Assembly: GCA_947652115.1 (NCBI GenBank)
Contig: OX393572.1
Span: 1,931,102 to 1,995,101 of the forward strand
Direction of reading: 5' to 3'
DNA from: Blastomussa wellsi
Lineage: Eukaryota; Cnidaria; Anthozoa; Scleractinia; Plerogyridae
DNA length: 64,000 nt
This document shows positions 10,236-21,684 of the stretch, in pieces (positions within the stretch are counted from its first letter, which is position 1; the number at the start of each line of letters is the position of its first letter). The notes under the pieces are model-generated. The model was not told the DNA's origin. It saw nothing but the letters and a program-made list of their open reading frames with translations, and made no database searches. The position numbers and the translations under genes were made by a program.

Positions 10236-10697
10236 TATTAAGTTCAGGTGACGAGAAACATCGCTATTCCGGCAGTAACATGCCTTGTCGTTTTCTGTGT
10301 CTTTTTTGTACATCTATTTGAACGGTAAGGTCAGCCAATCATTATTTGCTCGCTTCAAATTTTGTACAAGATCTGTTCTCGAGCCACGCTGCTCACACGT
10401 CAAGGTTACTGAACAATGGAATCTCGATTTAATGAACCTCTAAATAACAAGTTCTCGCTCCACTAATAGTAAAATATAAAAGGGGTTGAGGGCTCCTCGG
10501 GGTAAGTTATTGCGGGTAATAAAATGGTGACGAGTGAAATTAGGAAATACTTTCACACGCGTTGTTTCAAAATTCCTATAAAGGCGAGGGAAATTATTAG
10601 AATTTTGGCAAAACGCAAGTGAAATCATTTCCTAATTTGATTACCTTTTAATATAATAGCTGACAAATTATGCTCACAATCGTGCGTTTTTGACTTG

Positions 10698-10786
10698 GTA
10701 GCCTGTGAACAGACTCCGGGGGTGGGTAGGGGACAGTGGATGCCCATAACCTCCCCCGAGCCACCCCGAGCCTGCTCGCAGGCTAC
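10698..10786. mobile_element. Small MITE with GTAGCCTG ends
   Basis: GTAGCCTG at the left and CAGGCTAC at the right bound a G/C-rich 89 bp unit. A related sequence appears at 34,010-34,045. The preceding stretch 10236-10697 holds nothing recognisable. Confidence 0.5.
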
Positions 10787-10870
10787 GACTAGACAGGTAT
10801 CGAGAAATTTCGCGCCAACCGTTGCCAAGGCAATTTTATAATTTCAAGATCCACCATCTCGCCATAGAGT

Positions 10871-10914
10871 CTACAGTAGCTCAGTGGTTAGAGCATCCGA
10901 CTAGATCACGGAGG
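10871..10914 (+). mobile_element. tRNA-derived SINE head fragment
   Basis: AGTAGCTCAGTGGTTAGAGC matches a tRNA D-arm/A-box. No acceptor stem, anticodon arm or B-box follows, so it is a truncated SINE head and not a tRNA gene. Confidence 0.5.
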
Positions 10915-11444
10915 GTTTCCTTTACTGTTTAATAGGTTTTGCTTTTCATTTAACACACCCGGTTCTGGCAGAAATACCCAACTAATACTCCACGAATGTG
11001 CATTGGATTTGAGATGGCAGATTGATGATGAGGCGATTGATTATTGAAAAACAACCACGAAGTTTCAGTAAATCTTGCTAATTTTATTTCGCCGACCATA
11101 ATTTTGGCCCAGGTTGGGGGTGGGGTGTTTACTCCCATATATGGGCTATATAGGTATGTGTCGCGGTATAGGGTGTGGTTTTTCGAGGTTCCCGTTCCTT
11201 GAGGGGGGATTCTACCTGAATTTCAATGAAATTTTGAGAGGTTTAGAGATTGTATAAAAGGAAGAAAATTTTGAAACACCCTTCTTTTGGCGGTGTGATC
11301 CTTAGATAGGGTACCTGAATTGTATTATTTGGCCATTTTGCAATTTGCAGTGCATAAACAACTCGCTGAACGAAAAGGAAACAGTCTGTCAACCTGAAAA
11401 CGTTACGGGAAAAAATGTCATTTTTCGGGTTTGGTCCTTAAATA

Positions 11445-11903
11445 GGGTATCCTCTTATTAATTTAAAAGTCCCAAGAATAAAAAACGTCACAACTTCCGC
11501 TTCCAATAACCTGGCCATATGTTGGCTGTCTGGGCATTACGCATTAAGCATTCGCCAGTCCCTCAAATTGTGCCGGTACGTGTTCCTGCCATATGTTTGT
11601 CCTGGGGAGGAGGGGGTACTCTCATATATGGGCTATATGGGTATGTGCCGCGGGATAGGGTATGCTTTCTTTATTGTTAACAAGGGTCAGGGTTTAAGAA
11701 CCTACGCGGCACACACCTATCCGAAATTTAGGGATGTTGGTTTTCTAGGCATTCCGAATCTTTCAAAGGCTTTAAGCATTCGGCAGTCACTCTATTGTGT
11801 CGGTGAGGGTATCCTCTTATTAATTTAAAAGTCCCAAGAATAAAAAACGTCACAACTTCCGCTTCCAATAACCTGGCCATATGTTGGCTGTCTGGGCATT
11901 ACG
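11445..11903 (+). repeat. Pair of identical 97-bp direct repeats, 362 bp apart
   Basis: The unit beginning GGGTATCCTCTTATTAATTT and ending GGGCATTACG occurs at 11445-11541 and 11807-11903 with no difference. The spacer and left flank also share similar motifs (CCCATATATGGGCTATA), so a larger unit of about 360 bp has been duplicated in part. A G-run lies at 11,920-11,938. From 11,940 to 12,469 nothing else is recognised. Confidence 0.85.
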
Positions 11904-12469
11904 AATCTTTTAAAGGTGGGGGGAAGGGGGGGGGGGGGGTGTTCACGACAGAGCGCCAATGTTTTCTTGCATAGGACGCTTAACATTTTTTTCACAGATA
12001 CGATCACACCTATCAGTGGTGAGGGGGTCTATGGTTGTTTAAGTCACTGCAGTTCTTACTCGTAAATCTGTTTAGAATAGTATTTTTTTTTCTTGGTAAA
12101 AGAGAGCTCGAGTGACACCCGGGTTAGTCTCAGTGGAATTTTAATTCAAAGTTTCTGTCGTGCATTCTTGTCCCTGTACTGAATGCTCCCTCCCCCCAGG
12201 GATATTATATCTGCCTTACCAGTAGGTAAACAACGGCATTATGTTGCAACCACCTGCTGAACTAACCAACAATTTGCCCACGGAAGATAAAAATCCTATT
12301 CTCAGAAAGTAGGACAACTCAGTTTTGCAAGGAGAGCCAACAAAAATCAGCCGCGTCGGAGGTAGGTGAAACAGTTTTCGAGTACGGCTGGTTTTGAACA
12401 TATCTAATGGGCTCAAGTTGCGAGACAGTAAAACCAGAGGTTCTTAGCAACCGAAAACAGACCTCGGAT

Positions 12470-12510
12470 CCCGCTGAGATAGAGGAGTTTTACTCCTCTA
12501 TCTCAGTGGG
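12470..12510. repeat. Near-perfect 19-bp-stem hairpin
   Basis: Arms at 12470-12488 and 12492-12510 pair over 19 positions with one G.T and a 3-nt loop (core GATAGAGGAGT/ACTCCTCTATC). It is not followed by a T-run. It stands alone without flanking inverted ends. Confidence 0.8.
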
Positions 12511-13490
12511 AAGCACACCAGTAGCAAGCATAAAATGTTTCAACCTATACCACTTAAAGTACCCTTTAAACAAAGGTCGAAAAACCTTAGGTTTCTTTAT
12601 TTTCTGTGTGGGAAGACTTCATTTTAGCCGACACTTCAAATCCACCAAGTAGAACTTCCTGTTTAATTTCGACCGGTGGGAAGGCACTCAAGAACATGAA
12701 ATTTATAGTCTGAATACTTTTTTCCAATTATAAGCCACAAAAAGGAATAGTTTTATTTTGCTTCAGAACTTGAAAATAAAATATTTAAAATATTTTTCCA
12801 TAATAATATGCCTTATTGTTGCTTAATTACATGAGTTCCCGATTGCCAGTCTATCACGAAATTAAAGATTATCGCAAAAATCCTCAATGAAAAAATGAAA
12901 AAATCCTAGTGAAAACCAATACATAAAGCGTAATTCTAGCTTACATGATCACGACCTCTTCCTCCGAATCATACAACAGATCAATTTAATTATAAAGACA
13001 CTGTCGAGTCTAATCCATGGCACATAATATATGAAATATTTATTGTAGTGGTAAAAAAAAATTATAGAATATGCAGTTCTGTCAAGATTACTGGCAGAAT
13101 TAGAATGTTCTGAGTTTTAATTTGATTGAGTCGGAGTTGTCCCGAACAAAATTGAACTTCAGCTTTATATATAAATTTTTCTCTCTAATTAATTTCACGA
13201 TGTTTTGGAAATCGCGCAATTAAAATGTCGCGAAATTTTCTTCTAATAAGGCATTTCATTTTGACATGACAAACGAACCTGAGTAGGTCTTCATGTTTAA
13301 TTTTGACATGCAGGTGGGAAGGTCAAGCAGTCAGACCGGTTTTGCTGTGTAGAGTGAAATAAGCGCAAGCATAAGCATAGAAGATAGGTTTGAGCCCGCA
13401 ACGGTTTAGAGCATTCTCTTTTTTCACAGGGACAGTCATGTTTTGCCTCAGAACTTCTTCAGGCCGAAGTTTCTAGGCATTCTAATCAAT

Positions 13491-13499
13491 ATATAAAAG
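13491..13499 (+). promoter_or_regulatory. Possible TATA box upstream of TLDc copy B
   Basis: ATATAAAAG lies about 550 bp upstream of the copy B start codon in otherwise AT-rich DNA. Whether transcription starts here is unknown. 12511-13490 and 13500-14041 show no other feature. Confidence 0.25.
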
Positions 13500-14041
13500 A
13501 GAACCTCTAACAATTCAGTAACGGATGTGAAAGTTTTCTTCGTGTCGAAAGCGCGATAAAAACGTATGTTAAACAAATTTACAGATGTCCCATTTTTAAT
13601 GGCATGGCTAACTTTAATTTAAAATAGCACGCATCATTTGCATATAAATTTCAACGACAATGAATTATTTTCCGATCGACGACTGTTGAATCTTTTCTCA
13701 ACGACAGTACGAGAAATACTTTATCGTATCGAAAATTGGGGGCTTTCTCTCTAGATTAATTATTAATATACGAATTTCCCTACCCTCCCAACAACAATAG
13801 AGATATTTTATTAAAAACGTTTGCACTGCTGAATTACTTTCAAATGTAAAGGGCTTGTTTTTTCTGTGGAGTTGATCTAAAGCCAAGAAGTCAGTTAATT
13901 TAAAAATGTCTCCGGGTTCCTCCCCCGTGATTAAAAAATATCGACCGTTTAACTGCGAACTCCTGTTCAAAATTTTCTACTGCACACACAAATCATTTTT
14001 AATGTCTTTACCATAGGGATTACTTTGCCAACGAGTCCGAA

Positions 14042-16617
14042 ATGGCTTTTCCAAAGAGGCTCCTTTGTGTGACCGTTGTGCTTGTCATGTTCAGTGTGTT
14101 TTGCCAAGTGAAGGCACAGCAATGCAGCAACAAAGGAGGCGAAAATTCCCAGCTTGGCGTGATGCTACGCCGACATATCTTCAAACGCATCGCGGGCCCA
14201 GTACTCGGTTTTGTCTGCCTTCAGGAGTGCAATATAGATGTGAGATGCCAAAGTTTTAACTTCGTCATTTCCAAAGAGATGTGCGAATTGAACAACCGCA
14301 CCAAGGAAGCGAGACCTGAGGATTTTGTTCCTAACGCGGACAGATATTACTTCGGACGATATCAGGGCAGAGGTAACTAATCGCCTTTATATTTCTTGTT
14401 CAATTTAGGAAAATAAATATCATTCTCGTTGACGTGGATCACCGAATAAGAATCATAGAAGGACAAAGGACATGTGCAATACCGATAGAAATCTTTGGAG
14501 GCTCTCGGGTGACTTTCGGAACCCTTCGTAAGTCTTCGTGTTTTCGTACATGAGAAATCGTAGGAAAACTTTCTTCGGAAATGTTGTAAGTCATAACAGG
14601 TTAACTTTGAAATCTTTGTAGGTCATCACGAATAAACTTCCAGAATTTTTGGACTAAACCAATAAGAAAACTTTACAGTTTTACTCTCGTCTTCATAGAA
14701 GTTTTCTTTTTCAGTGCCCCTCGGTTCCATTCCTGAGCTACCCGCAGAAACATGCAGTGAAATCAAGAGAAGTGAAGGTGGACATGTAGTTAGTGCCAAA
14801 TACTGGTTTGATTCCATTGTATCCGACAAGGTTGTACGTGCTCATTGCAACATGGAAACCGAAGGTGACGTTTACAATGAACATGCTGTTCTTACTTACA
14901 TCAGCACCCAGATAATGCAAATGTGTCAAACTATGTTACAAAAATACCTACAAATTGACGGAAGGGATTCTCCAATAGCAGAAAAAAATGATGTTGGATA
15001 TTGGGGAAGATTGAAACTGACGGATTGTGAACAAAGATATTTAAATTTGCTAAAAGAACTAATATAACCAATTGTACAACAAATTTGCAAATCCTGATGT
15101 AGAAATGTTTTTATTGAGTTTTACGGAATTATTCAAGTGATATTTTTTTAGTTCAGCGTCAAGGAAGCAAAAAAAAAAAGGAGCAGAAATTTTAATCAGG
15201 AGTGCCTTTAGCTGATTGTTCTTCCCTTACCTTATTGTTCTTTAAACAATTGCAAATCCAGGAAGAAATATTTTATTCTCGTTTCTTCAGACGTGGATGA
15301 ATGCAGTTCCTCAACCCCAGTGTGTAACGTCACTGCCACGTGTAACAATACTATTGGTTCTTATCGCTGTTTCTGCACCAAATCTGGATTTCAGCTTGAT
15401 GGAAAAGGATGCATTGGTAAGTAACGACACTTTTCGTGAACTGGGCGGAATATTAACTCGAAGTTGCAAATAAAACGGTTCCCAAAATCACGGTTGTTAA
15501 CAATCTCGAAAATAACGACCTCATATGTAGCATCAGAAATACAACTCCGGAGGCGCAACGTATTGCTCTCAGATTTTGCGCAAACATATTTTTTCACTTC
15601 ACACTTGGCAGACTATGCAAGGGAAAAAGGGAACTGTTTGTAGTCGTGTCGCAATATCGTACACTTGTTTTCAATAAGCTCCTTTTTCTTGATTTCTTAC
15701 ACAACAGTTTCTTCAAACCATCTGAGACAAGAATTTATTTTTTTCAGATATCGATGAATGTGCCAAGGGATCACATGATTGTGACATCAATGCCTACTGC
15801 AACAATACCGCCAGATCCTACACATGCACGTGCAAGGAAAAATATTACGGAAACGGCAAAAACTGCACAATTAATGATGATCGTAAGTTTTATACCTATA
15901 ACACATGTTATTACTCCCCTTTTCAAATGAAGCAAATTACGAAGCCTGTAGAGCTGTGAACTATCTCTACAACTGATGGGCTAGTGATCTGCAGTCGAAA
16001 GAATTACAGCTGAATTTGTACTTTAAAAATCTAAAATATATCTGCAATGAAAGCATGTTGAAGATTTCTATCTTAAATTTTTACACCGAATCATTTTGAC
16101 AAAAAAAGAGTTATGTTTCTGCGGTATAGAAAGCAACCGTCATGTGTGTACTGTAAGGACGAAGTAATTAAATGGTTTAACAAAGAAAATGACACCCTAC
16201 TAAAACTGAATTGCCCTTTGGGCAAGCACTTATTATTTTTAGATGTTATGCTGCGATATTATTGTAATACACTGCTGTAATTACCTTTATAACTGTCCAA
16301 TAGATCAATACTGTGTACTGCGGTGTTGTGTTGTTGATGAAATAAATATGAAAACAATCTTAGGGCCTTTCGACAGATTCAAAAGATGGCGTCCGTGGAC
16401 TGGGATTGTTTCGATCCACTTATTTTTTTACCACGTATAAAAAGAAACCTGACTATCCGGTCATTTTCTGACTTGAAGTATTTCACTTATGACGTCATAA
16501 CTGTTTGTGAAGGCAATAGAGAAGGGGCATTAAAAAATTGAACTACCATGGCTGGAAATGCTTACCAGAACTTGAACGGCGAACCTGAAGTTACTAAACC
16601 TTATCATAATTGCATAG

Positions 16618-16662
<45 letters not shown>

Positions 16663-18771
16663 GTATAACAATATAATTTGGTTTTATCAACTGCGTTGAA
16701 AATGTGAATTGGCCGCCGTAAAGAGATTCAAGAGCTGACGTTTCGAGCGTTAGCCCTTCGTCGGATTCGCTCCGAAGAAGGGCTAACGCTCGAAACGTCA
16801 GCTCTTGAATCTATTTACGGTGGCCAATTCACATTATCAACCCAGTTGATAAAAACCAAATTATCTTATCATAATTGCACTTATGAGTTTCATGATCACT
16901 TTTTTTAAATTTTGTCTCTCACTTTTCTAGGAGGATTCAATGCATCCGTTATTCTTGGTGGACTCAACTACAAAGATTACACAAAGAAGTTAATTTCCTT
17001 TTTAGACCCAGTTATCTTCTATTCAGGGCGGTTTGAGAGGTGTTGGCATGTCAAGACAGACGGCTCGGCTGCGTCCACATTCCACAGCAACTGCGATGGA
17101 AAGGGACCCACAGTGACGATCATTAAATTTGGTGCTTACATATTTGGCGGATATACCGACGTGTCTTGGCACAGCAGTAAGTATATATAAGACTTTTTTC
17201 CTGCGTCTTTTGAGCAAATGCCAAAACTGTTTGTGTTGTTGTTTTTTCTGCTATTGATCTTATCTTTTAAACCTCCCGGAAAAATCTGTCCCAGAATTCG
17301 CGGGGTAAAATTCTCGTGTTTGAAATAGTAGATTTTGTGCTACAATTTCCTTTGACCTTTACTCAAATTATGCATAAAATCTTGACCTTCCTTTTAATTG
17401 CTGTCTAGATACAGGTACCCGTCAGTATTTTATGCTGTTGTTGAAGTTGTTTTCCCCCAAAGACACCTTTTTTTACAATATGGCATTTTAAGTCTGATTT
17501 TATCGTTAGCTGAGGTGTTTAGAATTTTTCGGGTTCCGGCTAGTAAACCTTTCCTCTTCTCGCCTCTCCTGTTAAGCTGACTCAGTATCAAAATAATCAA
17601 ATTCCGCTCGCGCTCGCCGTATGGTACATTGCAATTCCTAAGTTTTGATTAGTTTAGAGGCAATGGTATATGAGCTCATATGCCACGGACCGTACATATG
17701 TACGCGGAAAGAATGCATTTTTCGTGATGTTTGTACAACAGTTTTGGGGCGTTTTTAATAAAACAATTATTCCACTCCTGCTTGTTGGATATGAGATAGT
17801 TATAGCCAACTCGGCGCGTACCATCTCATATCCAACGCGCGCTCGTGGAATAATTGTTAATTATTATTTAGAGCCATCTCGGTGCTACACGCCTCGTTGG
17901 CTATCTACCATCTCATATCTTGTCATCGTCCTTGTTGCTGTAGCACTTTTCTTTCTTCTCTGTTTTTGTCATTTACAAGGTGCTTCGTATTGCTGATTTC
18001 ATTTTAGGTTGCTATTACTCCTCAGCCAGCAAAGCTTTCCTCTTCTCGTTTTACAACGACAAAGGATATAATCCTGTCAAGCTGACTCAGTATCGGGAAA
18101 ACGCTATGTACAGCTGTTTCAGTTACGGATCCACTTTTGACAGTGGGCGTGACATCTTGATATCAGACAACGCTTTGAGCAACCAAGGATCGGTTTCCAT
18201 AGAAACACCGTTCATATTGTCATATTTGTCGTGTTTGAATTCAGAGAAAAACTAGTTAAAATGACTTGAATAGTTCATAACAACTGAGCAATGATTGTAA
18301 TGTCTAGTTCCATTAATTAATTAATTAATCGATCGATCGATTAATTAATTATTTTTGCGATATTGTAATAACTCATTATAGTCATGCAAATAAGGCTTGC
18401 TGTTGTTGTTGTTGACACTTCAGACTGTAACAGTTGTTGTCTTCATTTCAGATTCCGCCCACTCCTCAGCCAGCAAAGCTTTCCTCTTCTCGCTTTACAA
18501 CGACAAAGGATATAATCCTGTTAAGCTGACTCAGTATCAATATCAAGAACAAGCCATGTATGGACAGTCCAATTTCGGACCCACTTTTGGTAGTGGACCT
18601 GACATCTACATAGCGGACAACGCTTTGAACAACCAAAACTCGCATACCTATTGCGGGAGCACATACTCAGTCCCGCAGGGATATTCAGCTAGTTACTGTA
18701 AGTTTTTTACTGGAGTCAGCATGCATTTTACTCCCACTGACATTGAAGTGTTCTACGAAATAAGTAATTAA
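14042..18771 (+). CDS. Secreted EGF-TLDc domain protein, copy B (complete)
   Basis: Exons 14042-14372, 14715-14864, 15291-15416, 15748-15882, 16931-17176 and 18452-18771 join in frame (all phase 1 boundaries) to 435 aa. Residues 1-25 are a signal peptide (RLLCVTVVLVMFSVFCQVKA). Then come a PAN/apple-like domain (FVCLQECNIDVRCQSFNF, MCELNN), a cysteine linker (IPELPAETC), two calcium-binding EGF domains (DVDEC, DIDEC) and a TLDc domain (residues about 250-435: RCWHVKTDG, FHSNCDGKGP, IFGGYTDVSW, KAFLFSLYND, FTPTDIEVFYE). It is likely an extracellular protein; the ligand and reaction are unknown. Skipping to the exons at 23114-25372 would give a two-TLDc isoform. ATG 14042 is chosen because it opens the signal peptide. 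Confidence 0.88.
16615..16864. mobile_element. Palindromic solo Penelope-like unit, copy B
   Basis: Counterpart of 2458-2706. The 15-bp target-site duplications CTTATCATAATTGCA (16600-16614 and 16865-16879) are perfect here. The two arms meet at a short non-palindromic centre (GGATTCGCTCC). Confidence 0.85.
17531..17590 (+). pseudogene. Relic TLDc C-terminal exon in copy B
   Basis: Counterpart of the relic at 3376-3450. Here the acceptor AG reads GG and a further 10 bp are lost. Confidence 0.65.
18008..18255 (+). pseudogene. Alternative TLDc C-terminal exon 6a, truncated, copy B
   Basis: It has a good acceptor (TTCATTTTAG) and correct phase after exon 5, and codes CYYSSASKAFLFSFYNDKGY onward. 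It then loses the family sequence after SNQGSVS and stops early, as in copy A. Splicing here would give a TLDc domain without its last strands. Confidence 0.6.
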
Positions 18772-18995
18772 AATCAGAAAACAACTAATCTTAATTAACG
18801 TTAATTTTAAAAAACATTGTAACGGAAATGACTACCTGATTGTTCCGTATATATAATTTCGCGAAAATAGATGAGACAAATTTTGCGAGATTTAAAATTC
18901 GTGATTTTGCAGAAAAATTGCATTGAAAGGAACTAAATTTCGCGAAAATTTAATAAATGGGAATCTCAAACTGGGTGTTGTTGTCATTTTATAAT

Positions 18996-20067
18996 GAGGG
19001 TCCTGAATGGGTAAAATGGGAACTGGGATTGGCCTGTTTTTGCACTGGGAAAATGAGATTTGGGGGACTAGGGCTGGGATTTGGTCATTAAGAATGAGAA
19101 AAAATGTAAAAAAATGGGAATGGGATAAAAATCTTTTACCCATGACCAAGCGAGACATCACTTATTTCTTTGATTGAGGAATGTCAGAAAATTCTTCAAG
19201 CGCCTTGTTCGTGTCAATTTTTAGTATGTTTAGCGAGTACGTTTTATTTTCCCCGAATCAGCGGCCTTGATCATGACTTGTGGTGAAAGATATGTGTGTA
19301 CAGTGGTGTGTGTATTAAAATTGGGTGTGTAAAGCCCAAAAATGGCGGAAACATTGTTCTCATGCCAGAATTCTACGACCTATAGCGCCTGGTGACAGTG
19401 AATCTGAGGAAGAGGTAGAAAGCGCTCTTGAAACAACATTGAGCATGATCCGTCCGACCAGGTTTGGAAGGAAAAGAACACTTACACGTCGGATCAAGAG
19501 AATACGCTCTAGTTCATATTTGTTATACATTGCAGTAATTATCTGTCTTCTTATTGACCTCAATGTCGTCAATATCTTGACACAAAGTTGAGAAGGAACT
19601 GTTCCAAAAATACTTTGAGGGAGAAAACATTCAGGAGCCCAAGGACAAAATGAAATTAGCATAACTGTTAAAATATTTTATGTGGATGCGCGAAATCTCG
19701 TTATTTCTTGACAGCAGTAATGTATGATAAAACAATTATCAGATCGTTTGCGTTGTGTGGTCTGGAATAATCATGATCTCGGTGAGCGTTATCATCCGAA
19801 GCCGGATATGACAAAAACCTCATCCAAAAACTTTATTTGTGCCGTTTCAGTACAGTCTAAAATACTCGTGAACTTTTGCGTCTTTGTTGCGCCGTATTCT
19901 GAGCCGTAATTTTGACGCGATACAATGTATAATACTGGGATTTTTTCTAAATTCTGCAAGTGGAAATGGGATTTGAACACTAGGAAGTGGGATTTGAAAA
20001 AAATTGGGCTGGGAAATGGGATTGGTACTCCCCCCCCCCCCCCCCCGCCCGCCCCTTCAGGACCCTC
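18996..20067. mobile_element. DNA transposon with GAGGGTCCTGAA ends, copy B
   Basis: Counterpart of 4791-5834 with a longer C-run (20,030-20,047) near the right end. The enclosed ORF (19325-19591) is intact. Confidence 0.65.
19325..19591 (+). CDS. Hypothetical 88-aa ORF inside a DNA transposon (copy B)
   Basis: It has the same acidic, basic and hydrophobic pattern as the ORF at 5119-5385, with a few substitutions (IPRT to LRPI, RRVKR to RRIKR) and no stop. Function unknown. Confidence 0.3.
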   Translation: MCKAQKWRKHCSHARILRPIAPGDSESEEEVESALETTLSMIRPTRFGRKRTLTRRIKRIRSSSYLLYIAVIICLLIDLNVVNILTQS

Positions 20068-20112
20068 TATAAGAACATCGACGACCATTGAAGAGAACAG
20101 GAGCAAAACAAA

Positions 20113-20513
20113 TTAAGACGGAATCCGTTAGGACTTCGAGCATTCATTGGACAAAGTTATGTACCAAAATGTTTTACACCTTATTGCAAGCTTTTTGTGT
20201 TACTACTTCAAATATATTATCAAGAGAAATCTTTTCTAACAACACCAAACATCGAAAACAAATTTCGAAGTTCCACTGAATTCCACTGAATCGCTTAAAA
20301 GATGTAATATTTTTTCTATAGCTTGCGAGCTTTGAAATTCATTTTCTCAGTCTCTGATAAGAAATTGTTGTCGGTGTTATTACAAATAATTACTTACATC
20401 TTAACCTTTTATTAAGGGTAAAAATAACGCAATATGATTTAAATTATTCTGGTACTCGATTTTTGTCCAACTTAAATAAATATTACTCAACTTCCTGATG
20501 GATTCCGTCTTAA
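20113..20513. mobile_element. TTAA-flanked MITE, copy B
   Basis: Counterpart of 5880-6279, with the same TTAAGACGGAATCC ends. Confidence 0.7.
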
Positions 20514-21101
20514 AAATTAATCGGGTTATCATATTACGTTTGCGAAGCACAAGGTTAATAATACAAAGTTCAGAATTGACGAGATGTTCTTTTTCGATGT
20601 GATTCGGAGGAAGAGAGCATGAACATGTTAAACAGCATTAGGGTTACAAGGGATCTACATGCCTCTAAATTTCGCGTCATTAATTTTTACGATAACCTTT
20701 TTTGGCGGGTCTTTAATTTCGCGATTTTTTACAAATCACGAGAATCATGAAAATTAAGCCCAGTAGGTGACAATAAGGTATAACCTCCAATTGGATAAAA
20801 TGAGTGACCAGTTGATGTTGTTGTTATTGTTGTTTGTGTATCGATATAAATTTCTCCTTGCAAGTAGTCTTTAAATCAATGCAATGAAACGAACTGATGA
20901 AAATCTAAATCTACTCACAATATCAATACAGAATCAAGCAGGGAAGTTATGGGAATAAAGAAAATCATCAACTGCTGAGATTTTAGTTTGATATACCACC
21001 AAATTCTTAGGAGGTAGATAATTAGCTCATAGACTTACTTTTACTAACAAGCTTGGCATAGTGGCGAACTTTACAGAAACTACCAAATTTTTTGTCTTGT
21101 A

Positions 21102-21104
21102 TAG

Positions 21105-21149
<45 letters not shown>

Positions 21150-21684
21150 GTATAACAATATAATTTGGTTTTATCAACTGGGTTGATAATGTCAATTGGC
21201 CACCGTAAAGAGATTCAAGAGCTGACGTTTCGAGCGTTAGCCCTTCGTCGGAGCGAATCAAGTAACTAAAAAGTTACCTATGTTTTTGTCGTTAATTTCA
21301 TTCAAACGCGACAAAAACATAGGTAACTTTTTAGTTAGAAGTGCATTCCAAACTAGTGATCAACCCGGAACTTTTAAATGCGCTCGCGCACGATGCAAAA
21401 CATGCCCTTTCATCCACAACGTTGACAAAATATCGGGACCCAAGCGATCTATCAAAATCACTGATCATTTCACCTGTACCTCAGCCAATGCCATCTACTG
21501 CATAACTTGCACTCTTTACAAAAAGTTGTACCTCGGCGAAACAGGGAGACGACTTGGCGACCGATTCCGAGAACACCTTCGTGACGTAGAGAACGACGAC
21601 AAAAATGCATCGAAACCTGTCGCGAGACACTTCAATCTCCCAAATCATTCTAAGCAACATATGGCAGTCTGCGGCCTTCCCCTT
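21102..21684 (+). mobile_element. Penelope-like element truncated and fused to a TLDc exon
   Basis: Left terminal unit and GIY-YIG coding region as in 6599-7187. The sequence breaks off after GGCCTTCCCCTT and continues in frame with TLDc exon sequence (KGPTVTIIKSGDYIFGGYTD). The left target-site half (TTTTTGTCTTGTA) is present. The right end is deleted. Confidence 0.85.

Larger units (their letters stand above)
14288..21684 (+). repeat. Recent segmental duplication, right copy (partner 1-7187)
   Basis: It is nearly identical to 1-7187, including five shared mobile elements, so all five inserted before the duplication. The copy ends abruptly inside the Penelope-like element at 21,684, where a deletion joins it to TLDc exon sequence. 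Confidence 0.95.
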
